Below are positions 1 through 8,217 of a stretch of 64,000 bases of DNA, piece by piece. The notes under the pieces are model-generated. The model ran no database searches. It was not told the DNA's origin and saw only the letters and a list, made by a program, of their open reading frames with translations. The DNA is from Saccharibacillus nicotianae (GTDB lineage Bacteria > Bacillota > Bacilli > Paenibacillales > Paenibacillaceae). The position numbers and the translations under genes are program-made. The DNA lies in contig NZ_JBHUGF010000010.1 of NCBI RefSeq assembly GCF_042681745.1, positions 1,364,001 to 1,428,000 of the forward strand. Reading direction: 5' to 3'. Position 1 is the stretch's first letter. The number at the start of each line of letters is the position of its first letter.

Positions 1-10
1 AAGACTTATC

Positions 11-88
11 CAAATGAAACGTTTATCCCGAAGCATGATCTAGAGTTACATCTAACGTTATGCCTGGGGATAAACGACTATTCATTTG
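11..88. repeat. Long imperfect inverted repeat / possible structured leader RNA
   Basis: Bases 11-18 are complementary to 81-88, and 20-29 are perfectly complementary to 67-76. Inside this stem, 33-36 pairs with 60-63 and 41-44 with 51-54, so the segment can fold into one long interrupted hairpin. No T-run follows, so it is not a standard terminator. A smaller hairpin (133-139 with 149-155) lies between it and the first gene. It could be a leader RNA, a cruciform operator or the tail of an upstream gene; its role is unknown. Confidence 0.5.
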
Positions 89-240
89 AAAATAGAGAGA
101 ATGAGAACGGCAAGTGTTCTACTATGGACTATACTGTGCTTATTTTGTGCACAGTTAAAAATAGATATTCTTTCTAGAGCTATGTCAATCGATTGTATTC
201 CGTATTGATCACTAACTATAATCCTACTGGAGGTAACATG

Positions 241-1203
241 ATGAAAAAATCAACGACTTTTAAAAAACCTATTTTTGCTTTAGTTACATTTGCAATTAGT
301 GCGTCTTTGCTTTTACCAGGTGCCGCTTCAGCAGCAGAGAGTTCTAACATGAATGACAGTTATAGTTTGGGAAGCAATGGATACTTAGCCAATACAGGCT
401 GGGCGGGCATGAATACATCCAAAGATACAATGACAGGTGAAACTCAAGATTCTGCACAATCTATTTTCTATGATACCAATTCATCGTTCGGTTATAACTG
501 GGCTTATTCTAAAGACATGACAGGTACACAATATTCACCAGCGATCTCTTATGGTTGGAATTGGACACCAGGTTATGAGAACGCAGGTAATTTCCCTGTT
601 CAAATTTATAAAGATAACGAAAACAGACGTAATAACAACAGTTCAAGTTCTAGCTCACGCCAAAGCCAAATGAAAGATATCGATACTTCTGTAAGTTATT
701 CAACAGAAGGAGCAACAGGCGATTACAGCACTGGTTACACTGTATTTATTCATAATACTCAATGGGCTGGAGCAGAGTCCAAACCGTCTGCGATTGTAAA
801 ATTAGTAACATCTACTTCACAAAAAGCTTCTACTGTTATGGAAAATAAAAATGATTCTACAGCAACCACCAATGAAGATCTGACCACAACTACCGCAACA
901 TGGGGCGATTCTCTAGGTACGGTAAGTCTAGATGGCGCGAATTGGGATGTATATCGTAAAGGTATGAACAGCGATATGGAAGGTCAATCGAACTTTAATA
1001 CGATGGATGGCAATGTATATACTTTTGTTAGAACAGAAAATGCAGATAGCGTAGACTTAAACATTTCTGATTTTATCAAAAACTTGCTAGATCGTAACGA
1101 ATTGAAATCTTTTGATTATGTAAGTGGTGTGAAATTCGGTACCGATGTAATGAGCGGTAACGGTAAATTAACAGTATCGAACTGGTCAATTAACGCTCAA
1201 TAA
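241..1203 (+). CDS. Secreted GH12-fold protein, probable pseudoenzyme
   Basis: A 320-residue secreted protein. The start at 241 is chosen because GGAGG at 229-233 lies 7 bases upstream; an ATG at 238 is the alternative. A signal peptide covers about residues 1-30 and ends in an Ala-rich ASA-A site. The mature part follows the order of glycoside hydrolase family 12 (endoglucanase/xyloglucanase jelly-roll): SPAISYGWNW, a FPVQIY strand, GYTVFIHNT, LGTVSLDGANWDVYRKG, VYTFVR, an LNISDFIKNLL helix, and FGTDVMSGNGKLTVSNWSI. Family 12 needs one Glu in the EIMIW-type strand and one in the GTE-type strand. Here the first site reads SAIVKL (S183/A184) and the second GTD (D302), so both glutamates appear lost. 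A Ser/Asn-rich and a Thr-rich insertion also interrupt the fold. The fold call is fairly sure. Loss of hydrolysis is inferred, and sugar binding or an expansin-like role is possible. Confidence 0.75.
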   Translation: MKKSTTFKKPIFALVTFAISASLLLPGAASAAESSNMNDSYSLGSNGYLANTGWAGMNTSKDTMTGETQDSAQSIFYDTNSSFGYNWAYSKDMTGTQYSPAISYGWNWTPGYENAGNFPVQIYKDNENRRNNNSSSSSSRQSQMKDIDTSVSYSTEGATGDYSTGYTVFIHNTQWAGAESKPSAIVKLVTSTSQKASTVMENKNDSTATTNEDLTTTTATWGDSLGTVSLDGANWDVYRKGMNSDMEGQSNFNTMDGNVYTFVRTENADSVDLNISDFIKNLLDRNELKSFDYVSGVKFGTDVMSGNGKLTVSNWSINAQ

Positions 1204-1260
1204 TATTTTTATTATTCTAAATTAGTATCTATACATTCATATAAGTTGAAATAGAATGAA

Positions 1261-1299
1261 GTGCTTTTCTTACCTGAGGGGAAGAAGAGCACTTTTTTT
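1261..1299 (+). terminator. Intrinsic terminator of the GH12-like gene
   Basis: An 11-bp stem (1261-1271 with 1282-1292, one G-T pair) is followed by seven T. It lies 57 bases after the stop codon. Confidence 0.85.
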
Positions 1300-1432
1300 G
1301 TATATTTAGACTATAAATTCATAATGGAATTATATGGTAATTAGGAAATAAAAAAATAATTCATTTTAGAAGTTATATAATATATTCCGCATAAGTGTTG
1401 ATAAGTATCAATATGATATATAAAAAAAGAGA

Positions 1433-1446
1433 TGAAAACGTTAACA
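1433..1446. promoter_or_regulatory. CcpA catabolite-responsive element (cre)
   Basis: TGAAAACGTTAACA matches the cre consensus TGWAANCGNTNWCA at every position. It lies about 40 bases upstream of the -35 box of the GH6 cellulase. The same 14-mer recurs at 13137 before the CE12 esterase. Confidence 0.75.
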
Positions 1447-1485
1447 ATTTTAAAATTATAAACAATTAAAATCCATAATTACCAA

Positions 1486-1514
1486 TTTACACCAGTAAAA
1501 AGTTTGAGTATAAT
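1486..1514 (+). promoter_or_regulatory. Sigma-A-type promoter of the GH6 cellulase
   Basis: TTTACA (1486-1491), a 17-base spacer and TATAAT (1509-1514) sit 122 bases before the cellulase start. The rest of the 1204-1635 gap holds the terminator at 1261, the cre at 1433 and the cre-like site at 1566. Confidence 0.7.
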
Positions 1515-1565
1515 CAGCCCTGAGGAGGTGATTCAGAAGGGGAACAAGCAAGCTAATCCAAAAAA

Positions 1566-1579
1566 AGATAACGCTTACT
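1566..1579. promoter_or_regulatory. Second, weaker cre-like site in the cellulase leader
   Basis: The core GATAACGCTTAC (1567-1578) is identical to 18834-18845 and is the exact reverse complement of the core of the perfect cre at 62760-62773. Only the two outermost bases miss the consensus. It lies downstream of the promoter, where CcpA could act as a roadblock. Confidence 0.45.
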
Positions 1580-1635
1580 TTTGAAATGGGTAAACACTAT
1601 CCAACCAAATTACTTTAGAAAGAAAGGTGAATTTT

Positions 1636-3810
1636 TTGAAATCCAAAAAAAGTATCTGGCAAACATTGAAATACACGATGGCCGTTTCACTATTAACTGG
1701 AAGTCTTTTACCTATCCTTTCTACACCGGCTGCTTATGCCGAAGCTCATGTTGATAATCCGTTTGTTGGCGCGACTGCATATGTGAATCCTGATTATGCG
1801 AAGGAAGTTAATGCTTCAATTGCGAAAGTAAGTGATGCTTCACTCAAAGCAAAAATGGAAACTATAAAATCCTATCCTACATCTGTCTGGTTAGATCGAA
1901 TTGATGCGATAGGCGGTGGTGCGAACAATGCAGGTCGTCTTAGCTTAGAAGCTCATCTGGATGCTGCGTTAGCACAGAAAAAAGGTAATACACCGATTAC
2001 TGCAAGTTTTGTTATTTATGATCTTCCTGGACGCGATTGTCATGCGTTAGCTTCTAATGGCGAATTGCCTTTGACTCCAGCCGGATTAGAACGTTACAAA
2101 ACAGAATATATTGATGTGATTGCAGATATTTTTGCAAATCCTAAATATCAAGATATTCGTATTGTAAATGTCATTGAACCGGATAGCTTACCGAACCTTG
2201 TGACTAACTTGAGCGATGCACGCTGTGCTCAAGCAAGTTCGACTGGAATCTATGAAGCAGGTGTAACCTATGCATTAAACAAACTTCATGCGATTCCAAA
2301 TGTATACAACTATCTAGATATCGGTCACTCTGGCTGGTTGGGATGGGATAACAACCGTACAGCAACCATCTCTTTGTATACTAAAGTGGTTCAAGGTACA
2401 ACAGCAGGTCTTGCCAGTGTAGATGGCTTTGTCACCAATACAGCTAACACTACACCGCTGAATGAACCGAATCTACCGAATCCTGATCTGAATGTAGGCG
2501 GACAACCGATCAAATCTGCTAAATTCTATGAATGGAATCCATACTTTGATGAGACTGACTTTACAGGCGCTTTGTATAACGATTTTGTACGTGCCGGCTG
2601 GCCAAGCAGTATTGGATTCTTGATTGATACAGGACGTAACGGATGGGGTGGACCTAATCGTCCAACAGCCGCAATCGGAAATGATATCAATACGTACGTT
2701 AACTCTGGACGTGTAGACCGTCGTGATCATCGGGGGAACTGGTGTAATGCAAGTGGAGCAGGTATTGGGGTAGCTCCAACTTCAGCTCCAGGTGCTCATT
2801 TGGATGCTTACGTATGGGTGAAACCTCCAGGAGAATCGGATGGTTCTAGCTCACTAATTCCGAACAATGAAGGTAAAGGATTTGACCGCATGTGTGATCC
2901 TACCTTTACGACAGCAGATGGTGTGTTAACAGGTGCTCTACCTAATGCTCCAATCTCTGGTGCTTGGTTCCACGATCAATTTGTCATGTTGATCAACAAT
3001 GCGTATCCAGCGATAGGTGGTTCTACAACAACACCTACAACGCCTCCTGTAACTGTACCAACAGCACCTACAGGTCTGAAAGCAACTGCTGAAGATGGTC
3101 AGGTCAAATTAAACTGGTCTTCTATCACAGGAGCAACCAGCTACACTGTCAAAAGAGCAACCAGTTCAACCGGTGCTTTTACAACAGTAGGGTCTAATAT
3201 TACAACTACATTGTATACAGACAAAGCAGTGACTAACGGGACTACGTATTATTATGTTGTTACTGCAAATAACACAGTAGGTTCGAGTGTGAACTCAGCT
3301 ATAGTCAGCGCTAAGCCACAAGCTACAACGACTACGCCACCGACACCTACAGACCCAACAACGCCAACACCTACCCCTGTCAGCGATCTGGTTGTACAGT
3401 ATCGTGCAGGAGATACCAATATCAATGATAGCCAGATCAAACCCTATTTTAATATCAAAAACAAAGGGACAACTGCTGTTAATCTGAGTGATCTGAAATT
3501 ACGCTATTATTTCTCTAAAGAAGGATCGGCTGATATGACAGCTTGGGTCGATTGGGCGCAAGTTGGTCAAAGTAATGTAACGACTACCTTTACACCTGGT
3601 TATGTAGAAGTAGGCTTTACAACTGGAGCAGGAACGCTTCAACCAGGAGCGCAAACAGGAGATATTCAGCTTCGTATGGCTAAAAATGATTGGTCTCCAC
3701 TGGACGAAAGCAACGATTATTCATTCGATGCAACGAAAACAGCTTATGCTGATTGGAACAAAGTTACACTGTATAAAGGCGGTACATTAGTATGGGGAGT
3801 AGCACAATAA
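1636..3810 (+). CDS. Secreted GH6 cellulase with FN3 and CBM3 domains
   Basis: A 724-residue modular cellulase that would cleave beta-1,4-glucan outside the cell. TTG at 1636 is preferred, 6 bases after AGAAAGGTG; the upstream in-frame GTG lies inside that ribosome site. Order: signal peptide (about 1-36), GH6 catalytic domain (about 40-460), Thr/Pro linker, fibronectin III domain (about 477-560), second Thr/Pro linker, CBM3 cellulose-binding module (about 584-724). GH6 hallmarks are YDLPGRDCHALASNGE with its Asp near residue 134, EPDSLPNLVTNL with the catalytic-acid Asp near 183, and WVKPPGESDGSS. Endo- versus exo-action cannot be settled by reading. Its own promoter and cre sites indicate a single-gene unit under sugar repression. 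Confidence 0.93.
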   Translation: MKSKKSIWQTLKYTMAVSLLTGSLLPILSTPAAYAEAHVDNPFVGATAYVNPDYAKEVNASIAKVSDASLKAKMETIKSYPTSVWLDRIDAIGGGANNAGRLSLEAHLDAALAQKKGNTPITASFVIYDLPGRDCHALASNGELPLTPAGLERYKTEYIDVIADIFANPKYQDIRIVNVIEPDSLPNLVTNLSDARCAQASSTGIYEAGVTYALNKLHAIPNVYNYLDIGHSGWLGWDNNRTATISLYTKVVQGTTAGLASVDGFVTNTANTTPLNEPNLPNPDLNVGGQPIKSAKFYEWNPYFDETDFTGALYNDFVRAGWPSSIGFLIDTGRNGWGGPNRPTAAIGNDINTYVNSGRVDRRDHRGNWCNASGAGIGVAPTSAPGAHLDAYVWVKPPGESDGSSSLIPNNEGKGFDRMCDPTFTTADGVLTGALPNAPISGAWFHDQFVMLINNAYPAIGGSTTTPTTPPVTVPTAPTGLKATAEDGQVKLNWSSITGATSYTVKRATSSTGAFTTVGSNITTTLYTDKAVTNGTTYYYVVTANNTVGSSVNSAIVSAKPQATTTTPPTPTDPTTPTPTPVSDLVVQYRAGDTNINDSQIKPYFNIKNKGTTAVNLSDLKLRYYFSKEGSADMTAWVDWAQVGQSNVTTTFTPGYVEVGFTTGAGTLQPGAQTGDIQLRMAKNDWSPLDESNDYSFDATKTAYADWNKVTLYKGGTLVWGVAQ

Positions 3811-3860
3811 TCGATCAAAGCTATTCCCAATCATGTAGAGATTTATAAGATAACGAATAA

Positions 3861-3898
3861 GAAAAGACCTTATCCCTGTAATGGATAAGGTCTTTTCT
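3861..3898. terminator. Bidirectional terminator between cellulase and GGDEF/EAL gene
   Basis: A perfect 15-bp stem (3861-3875 with 3884-3898) with T-rich flanks on both strands separates two convergent genes. Confidence 0.85.
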
Positions 3899-3942
3899 TC
3901 ACAATTATATCGAAGCATTAGAAGCTTTCTAGTACATCACTC

Positions 3943-5607
3943 TCAACAATCTGTTGATACCGACGAAAGAAAATGAGGGAGATCAGGTAGATTGTCAAGA
4001 GGCATCGGATAACTAATCCAATATCCTTGAAAATCGTTACAACCGAGTTCTAACAATTGTCGCCATTGATCTTCTTGTTCGATGCCTTCAGCAACCACGT
4101 GTAACTCCAATGCTTCTGCCATCGCAAGCAAAGCTTTTAATACCGGAGGATTCATCTGGGCTACAAAAGAACGATCTATTTTAATATTATCGACCGGTAG
4201 ACGGGTTAATGTACTCAATGAAGAATAACCTGTACCAAAATCATCAATCGAAATGGTATAACCTTGTTCACGTAATTGAAGTAGCGAAGAACATTCGCTG
4301 ACTGTATCGATCATAGCTACACTTTCCGTAATTTCAAGATCGATATACTGCGGATCTACTTGTTCTTCCTCTAGAATCTGATTAATACGATCAATAAAAT
4401 CAGGTTCACTTAATTGAATCCTAGAAATGTTAATCGCAATTTTGGTCTGTTGTCCATACTTGGCTTGAACAATAGGGAGGTCATGACAAGCTTGACGAAT
4501 TACCCATTCTCCTATAGGAATAATCAGCCCAGTTTGTTCTGCTACTGGAATAAAATCAGCCGGAGAAACCATATATTTATGATCTTTTTTCCAGCGAAGT
4601 AATGCTTCTACAGCTACGACTTGCTTTTGTTTATTACCATAAATCGGTTGATATAGTAATTGTAACTCTTCTTTTTCCAGACAACTATTTAATGCTAATT
4701 CGTAATTAAAGCGAACGACCTGTTCATACTGAGTCTGTTCACAAAATAAATGATGTTTATTACGACCACTTGTTTTCGCATGAAAAAGCGCAATATCAGC
4801 GCGTCGTAAAGCGATCGAAATATTGATGTCTTCCGAGAAATGAGCAATACCTACACTTACATTAATTTTGATTTGACGATTGTTAAAGGTAAACGGTTCA
4901 TTCATCAAAGAAATAATAATCTGCGCCATCTGCTCAGGATGTTCTTGTTGGCGATTCGATACCAGTATAAATTCATCTCCACTAAGTCGAATACTGATAT
5001 ATTCTGAACTGAAATTACGCTTGAGCCGCCCGGCGACTTCGATCAACAAAGCGTCGCCGCTTTCCATACCCAGTGTATCATTTACATATTTGAGATTATC
5101 GATATCAAACATAAATAAATAAGCTGGATGAGTAACGAACTCATACAAAAAACGTCGATTCAACAATTGAGTTAATTCATCATGGTAAGCATAATATTGC
5201 ATTTTTTCTTTATACTGATGACGTTCTTCATAACTTCGAGTGATACAGACCAGATGGGTAATGATCTGATTTTCACTGAAAATTGGAGAAATAATACTTT
5301 CTCCACTTAACGTTCCTGTCGGTAGCAAATGACCTTCATCAAAACGTACACTTTGCGCTTGTACCAGCACTTTAGAATATTTATTGTGCAAATACTGCGC
5401 CATTTCATACTGATTCCGTTCACTATAAAGTTCAAAAAAGTTTTTTCCGATATCCTTTTTTGAGATTCCACTGAACAATTCTGCTTTTCGATTAACATAA
5501 CAATAGACAAATTGTCGATTTTGGACAGCCATAATATACACTAGATCTTCCATAGCATCGAAAGCTAACTTAAGAAGCGGATGAATCAGTGAATCTTCGC
5601 TATTCAT
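3943..5607 (-). CDS. PAS-GGDEF-EAL cyclic-di-GMP protein
   Basis: A 554-residue c-di-GMP turnover protein. An N-terminal PAS-like sensor (about 10-125) precedes a GGDEF domain (about 135-295) and an EAL domain (about 305-545). No membrane segment is evident, so it is probably cytosolic. The cyclase signature reads SGDEF rather than GGDEF. The EAL domain keeps its key motifs: EALLRW, NIS, ITES, DDFGTGYSSL, KIDRSF and AEGIE. Known chemistry of these motifs points to an active phosphodiesterase with a weakened or regulatory cyclase domain; that is inference. The start follows AAGGAGTGG on the minus strand. It stands alone between terminators. Confidence 0.9.
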   Translation of the reverse strand: MNSEDSLIHPLLKLAFDAMEDLVYIMAVQNRQFVYCYVNRKAELFSGISKKDIGKNFFELYSERNQYEMAQYLHNKYSKVLVQAQSVRFDEGHLLPTGTLSGESIISPIFSENQIITHLVCITRSYEERHQYKEKMQYYAYHDELTQLLNRRFLYEFVTHPAYLFMFDIDNLKYVNDTLGMESGDALLIEVAGRLKRNFSSEYISIRLSGDEFILVSNRQQEHPEQMAQIIISLMNEPFTFNNRQIKINVSVGIAHFSEDINISIALRRADIALFHAKTSGRNKHHLFCEQTQYEQVVRFNYELALNSCLEKEELQLLYQPIYGNKQKQVVAVEALLRWKKDHKYMVSPADFIPVAEQTGLIIPIGEWVIRQACHDLPIVQAKYGQQTKIAINISRIQLSEPDFIDRINQILEEEQVDPQYIDLEITESVAMIDTVSECSSLLQLREQGYTISIDDFGTGYSSLSTLTRLPVDNIKIDRSFVAQMNPPVLKALLAMAEALELHVVAEGIEQEDQWRQLLELGCNDFQGYWISYPMPLDNLPDLPHFLSSVSTDC

Positions 5608-5812
5608 TTAGGTCCACTCCTTTACCATACTGATCATAATCTTAAAATTATTTTTAATATATACTAGGTTTAATCGGTATGTATAGAGCATATATGAAGA
5701 AAAGATAACTTCTTTTTTTAAATGAATTGTTTCAAATTTGATTGTGTTCTTCTTAACAGGGGTATATTACTATAGACATTTGTAATTTAATCTGCATAAA
5801 GGAGTGTTATAC

Positions 5813-6577
5813 ATGGCAAAAAAACTACAAGAAACAGTAGCATTAGTTACAGGAGCAAGTAGCGGAATAGGGGAAGCAACTGCTAAATCTCTAGCTGCAC
5901 AGGGCGCAACTGTAGTCGTGGTAGCACGTCGCAAAGATCGTCTGGATCAATTAGTTACAGAGATTAGTGAACAAGGTGGTTCTGCTTTGGCGATTGAAGC
6001 AGATATTACAGATCAATCTCAAGCGCAAAAAGCGATTGAACAAACCATTAGTCAATATAACCATCTTGATATTGTAGTCAACAACGCAGGTGTGATGTTG
6101 TTAGGCCCAGCAGAGAATGCTCCTGCGGAAGAGTGGGAACGCATGGTATCTATCAATGTGAATGGATTATTGCATATTTCTCATGCTGCATTACCGCACT
6201 TACTCAAAGCCGCAGAACAATCCGAGCGTCAAGTTGCTGATTTGATCAATATTAGTTCAGTTGCAGGTCGTCGTGCAGGTGCTGGTTCTGCTGTATACAA
6301 TATGACCAAATTTGGAGTCGTTGCTTTTAGTGAAGCGCTACGTCAAGAAGTAACAGGTCGTGGTGTGCGTGTGGGATTGATAGAGCCTGGTGTGGTACAG
6401 ACCGAATTGTCTTCTCATGTCCGTTCTGAAGTAATGGAAGAGATGGGCAAATTGTTTGGTGATATTACACCGCTAGAAGCACAAGATATTGCAGATGCAA
6501 TAGAATATGTAGTGACTCGTCCCAAACATGTTGCTATTAATGAAGTGTTGATTCGTCCGACACAGCAAGAATTTTAA
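5813..6577 (+). CDS. Short-chain dehydrogenase/reductase (SDR)
   Basis: A 254-residue classical SDR oxidoreductase, probably NADP-dependent. It has the Rossmann motif TGASSGIG near the N terminus, VNNAGV in the middle, the catalytic Ser in ISSVAG and the YNMTK active site. ATG at 5813 is chosen because AAAGGAGTG ends 6 bases before it; the in-frame GTG at 5804 is inside that ribosome site. It resembles the YdfG/serine-dehydrogenase-like group, but the substrate cannot be told. It is monocistronic, with a terminator just after the stop. Confidence 0.9.
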   Translation: MAKKLQETVALVTGASSGIGEATAKSLAAQGATVVVVARRKDRLDQLVTEISEQGGSALAIEADITDQSQAQKAIEQTISQYNHLDIVVNNAGVMLLGPAENAPAEEWERMVSINVNGLLHISHAALPHLLKAAEQSERQVADLINISSVAGRRAGAGSAVYNMTKFGVVAFSEALRQEVTGRGVRVGLIEPGVVQTELSSHVRSEVMEEMGKLFGDITPLEAQDIADAIEYVVTRPKHVAINEVLIRPTQQEF

Positions 6578-6616
6578 AATCGTTATTAAACAATATATAA
6601 TGTACTTAATTTGTAC

Positions 6617-6653
6617 AAAAATAGGCACCTTACTATTAAGGATGCCTATTTTT
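6617..6653. terminator. Bidirectional terminator between SDR and MATE genes
   Basis: An 11-bp stem (6617-6627 with 6643-6653) has A-run and T-run flanks and serves two convergent genes. Confidence 0.8.
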
Positions 6654-6690
6654 GCTATGTTGTTGATTTTCTGTACAATCAAGCCACGAA

Positions 6691-8019
6691 TTAATCAGGA
6701 ATAACTTGAAGTAAACGAGGAATACGGATTAACAAAAATATACTTCGTCCAAGCCCGAATACGATAAATGCTAACCATAATCCATGATTACCATACACAG
6801 GCACAGCTATCCAAAGAACGACTAGAAACAATACGAAAGAAATAATCATCGAATTACGAATAGGGGCGGTTACCGATAACCCTGTAAATAAACCGTAAAA
6901 TACCAGACCTGCACCTGTAACTAAAGGAAATAACAATAACCAGAAACTATACTCATTCGCAAGTGCAATCGTAGCTGCTGAATCTGTAAATAATCCTAGT
7001 AATGGTTCATGGAAAATCCAATAAACAATCACAATTAACAAAGCAGGTAAAAATGAACTGTACCACGACCAACGGATCGTTTGCCAAAGGAGTAATGGAT
7101 TACGAGAACCTCCAGCTTGTCCTGCATAGATACTGCTTGCATTGGCAAAACCATCGAAAAAGTAAGCCATAATATAATGGACTTGCAATAAGATCGCATT
7201 AGCTGCCAGCAGTTCCGGCCCAAATGAAGTACTATTTGCTGTAAATATATTGAACATCGCCAATAAGCAGATCGTACGGATAAATAGATCACTATTTACG
7301 CTAATCATACGGCGCAACGCTTCACGATTAAATACTCCTGCTTGAGAAATCGATCCCCATTTAAAATACGGCGAACGCCAGATTAATACAATTCCAAATA
7401 CCAGACCAGCTATCTCTGCAATCAATGTAGCAGAAGCTACTCCTGCGACTTGCCAGTGGAACACATGTACAAAGACAATCGCAAGAATCATATTAAGTAC
7501 ATTAATACCAATCTGCAAAAACAACGTCTGTCTCACATGTGCCATGCCAATAAGCCAGCCTAGAATAACATAATTCAGTAAAGTCACTGGAGCACCCCAG
7601 ATTCGAATATGAAAATAAATCGAAGCTTGCTCACGAATATCAGCGCCGGGTCTGATCCATGCCAGTACACCTTGTAAAATAGGATACTGCAATATAATAA
7701 AAAGTAAGCCGATCAGAATAGCGATAATAGTAGGGCGTACCAATTCAGAAAAACCTTTCTCTAATTGTCCTGCTCCTTTGGCTTGAGCTGCAAATCCAGA
7801 AGTACTGACTCTTAAAAAGCCAAACAGCCAGTATAACGTATTAAAAATAAGGGTACCAATAGCAACGCCACCTATGTAAATACTACTTGATAAATGACCA
7901 ACAACAGCGGTATCTACAGCACCAAGCAAAGGAGTGGTAACTGTGGAAATAATTAATGGAATACTTAAAGCAAGATAACTGCGATAACTGAACGGAGTAG
8001 AAGATTGTAATGGTTTCAT
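6691..8019 (-). CDS. MATE-family multidrug/metabolite exporter
   Basis: A 442-residue polytopic membrane protein with about 12 hydrophobic segments and the two-fold repeat of MATE cation antiporters. The N-terminal SIPLIISTVTTPLLGAVDTAVVGHL segment resembles the DinF branch of the family. It would export drugs or metabolites in exchange for Na+ or H+. No strong ribosome site precedes the ATG on the minus strand, so the exact start is less certain. Flanked by a terminator downstream and a divergent GH127 gene. Confidence 0.88.
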   Translation of the reverse strand: MKPLQSSTPFSYRSYLALSIPLIISTVTTPLLGAVDTAVVGHLSSSIYIGGVAIGTLIFNTLYWLFGFLRVSTSGFAAQAKGAGQLEKGFSELVRPTIIAILIGLLFIILQYPILQGVLAWIRPGADIREQASIYFHIRIWGAPVTLLNYVILGWLIGMAHVRQTLFLQIGINVLNMILAIVFVHVFHWQVAGVASATLIAEIAGLVFGIVLIWRSPYFKWGSISQAGVFNREALRRMISVNSDLFIRTICLLAMFNIFTANSTSFGPELLAANAILLQVHYIMAYFFDGFANASSIYAGQAGGSRNPLLLWQTIRWSWYSSFLPALLIVIVYWIFHEPLLGLFTDSAATIALANEYSFWLLLFPLVTGAGLVFYGLFTGLSVTAPIRNSMIISFVLFLVVLWIAVPVYGNHGLWLAFIVFGLGRSIFLLIRIPRLLQVIPD

Positions 8020-8099
8020 ACTTTTGTTATACCATAAATTAATCGAAATGACTACGATTAAACAATAACACTATGTATGATCTCATTTGTATGAAATGA

Positions 8100-8128
8100 T
8101 TGTATATCGTTAATAAATGTGATATTAA
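8100..8128 (+). promoter_or_regulatory. Putative promoter of the GH127 gene
   Basis: TTGTAT (8100-8105), a 17-base spacer and TATTAA (8123-8128) give a moderate sigma-A match. The cre-like site follows about 25 bases later. Confidence 0.4.
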
Positions 8129-8152
8129 TTAATAATAACATAAACAATTATT

Positions 8153-8166
8153 TGAAAGCGTAATCA
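8153..8166. promoter_or_regulatory. cre-like site before the GH127 gene
   Basis: TGAAAGCGTAATCA matches the cre consensus at 13 of 14 positions. It lies between the putative promoter and the start codon at 8218. Confidence 0.5.
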
Positions 8167-8217
8167 TTACAAAGCGATATCATATCCAATAGAACTCATC
8201 TAAAGGAGAGAATACTT

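Noticed and set aside
1528..1584. Short GTG-initiated peptide in the cellulase leader
   Set aside because: The G-rich segment before it touches the GTG with no spacer, so it is not a working ribosome site.
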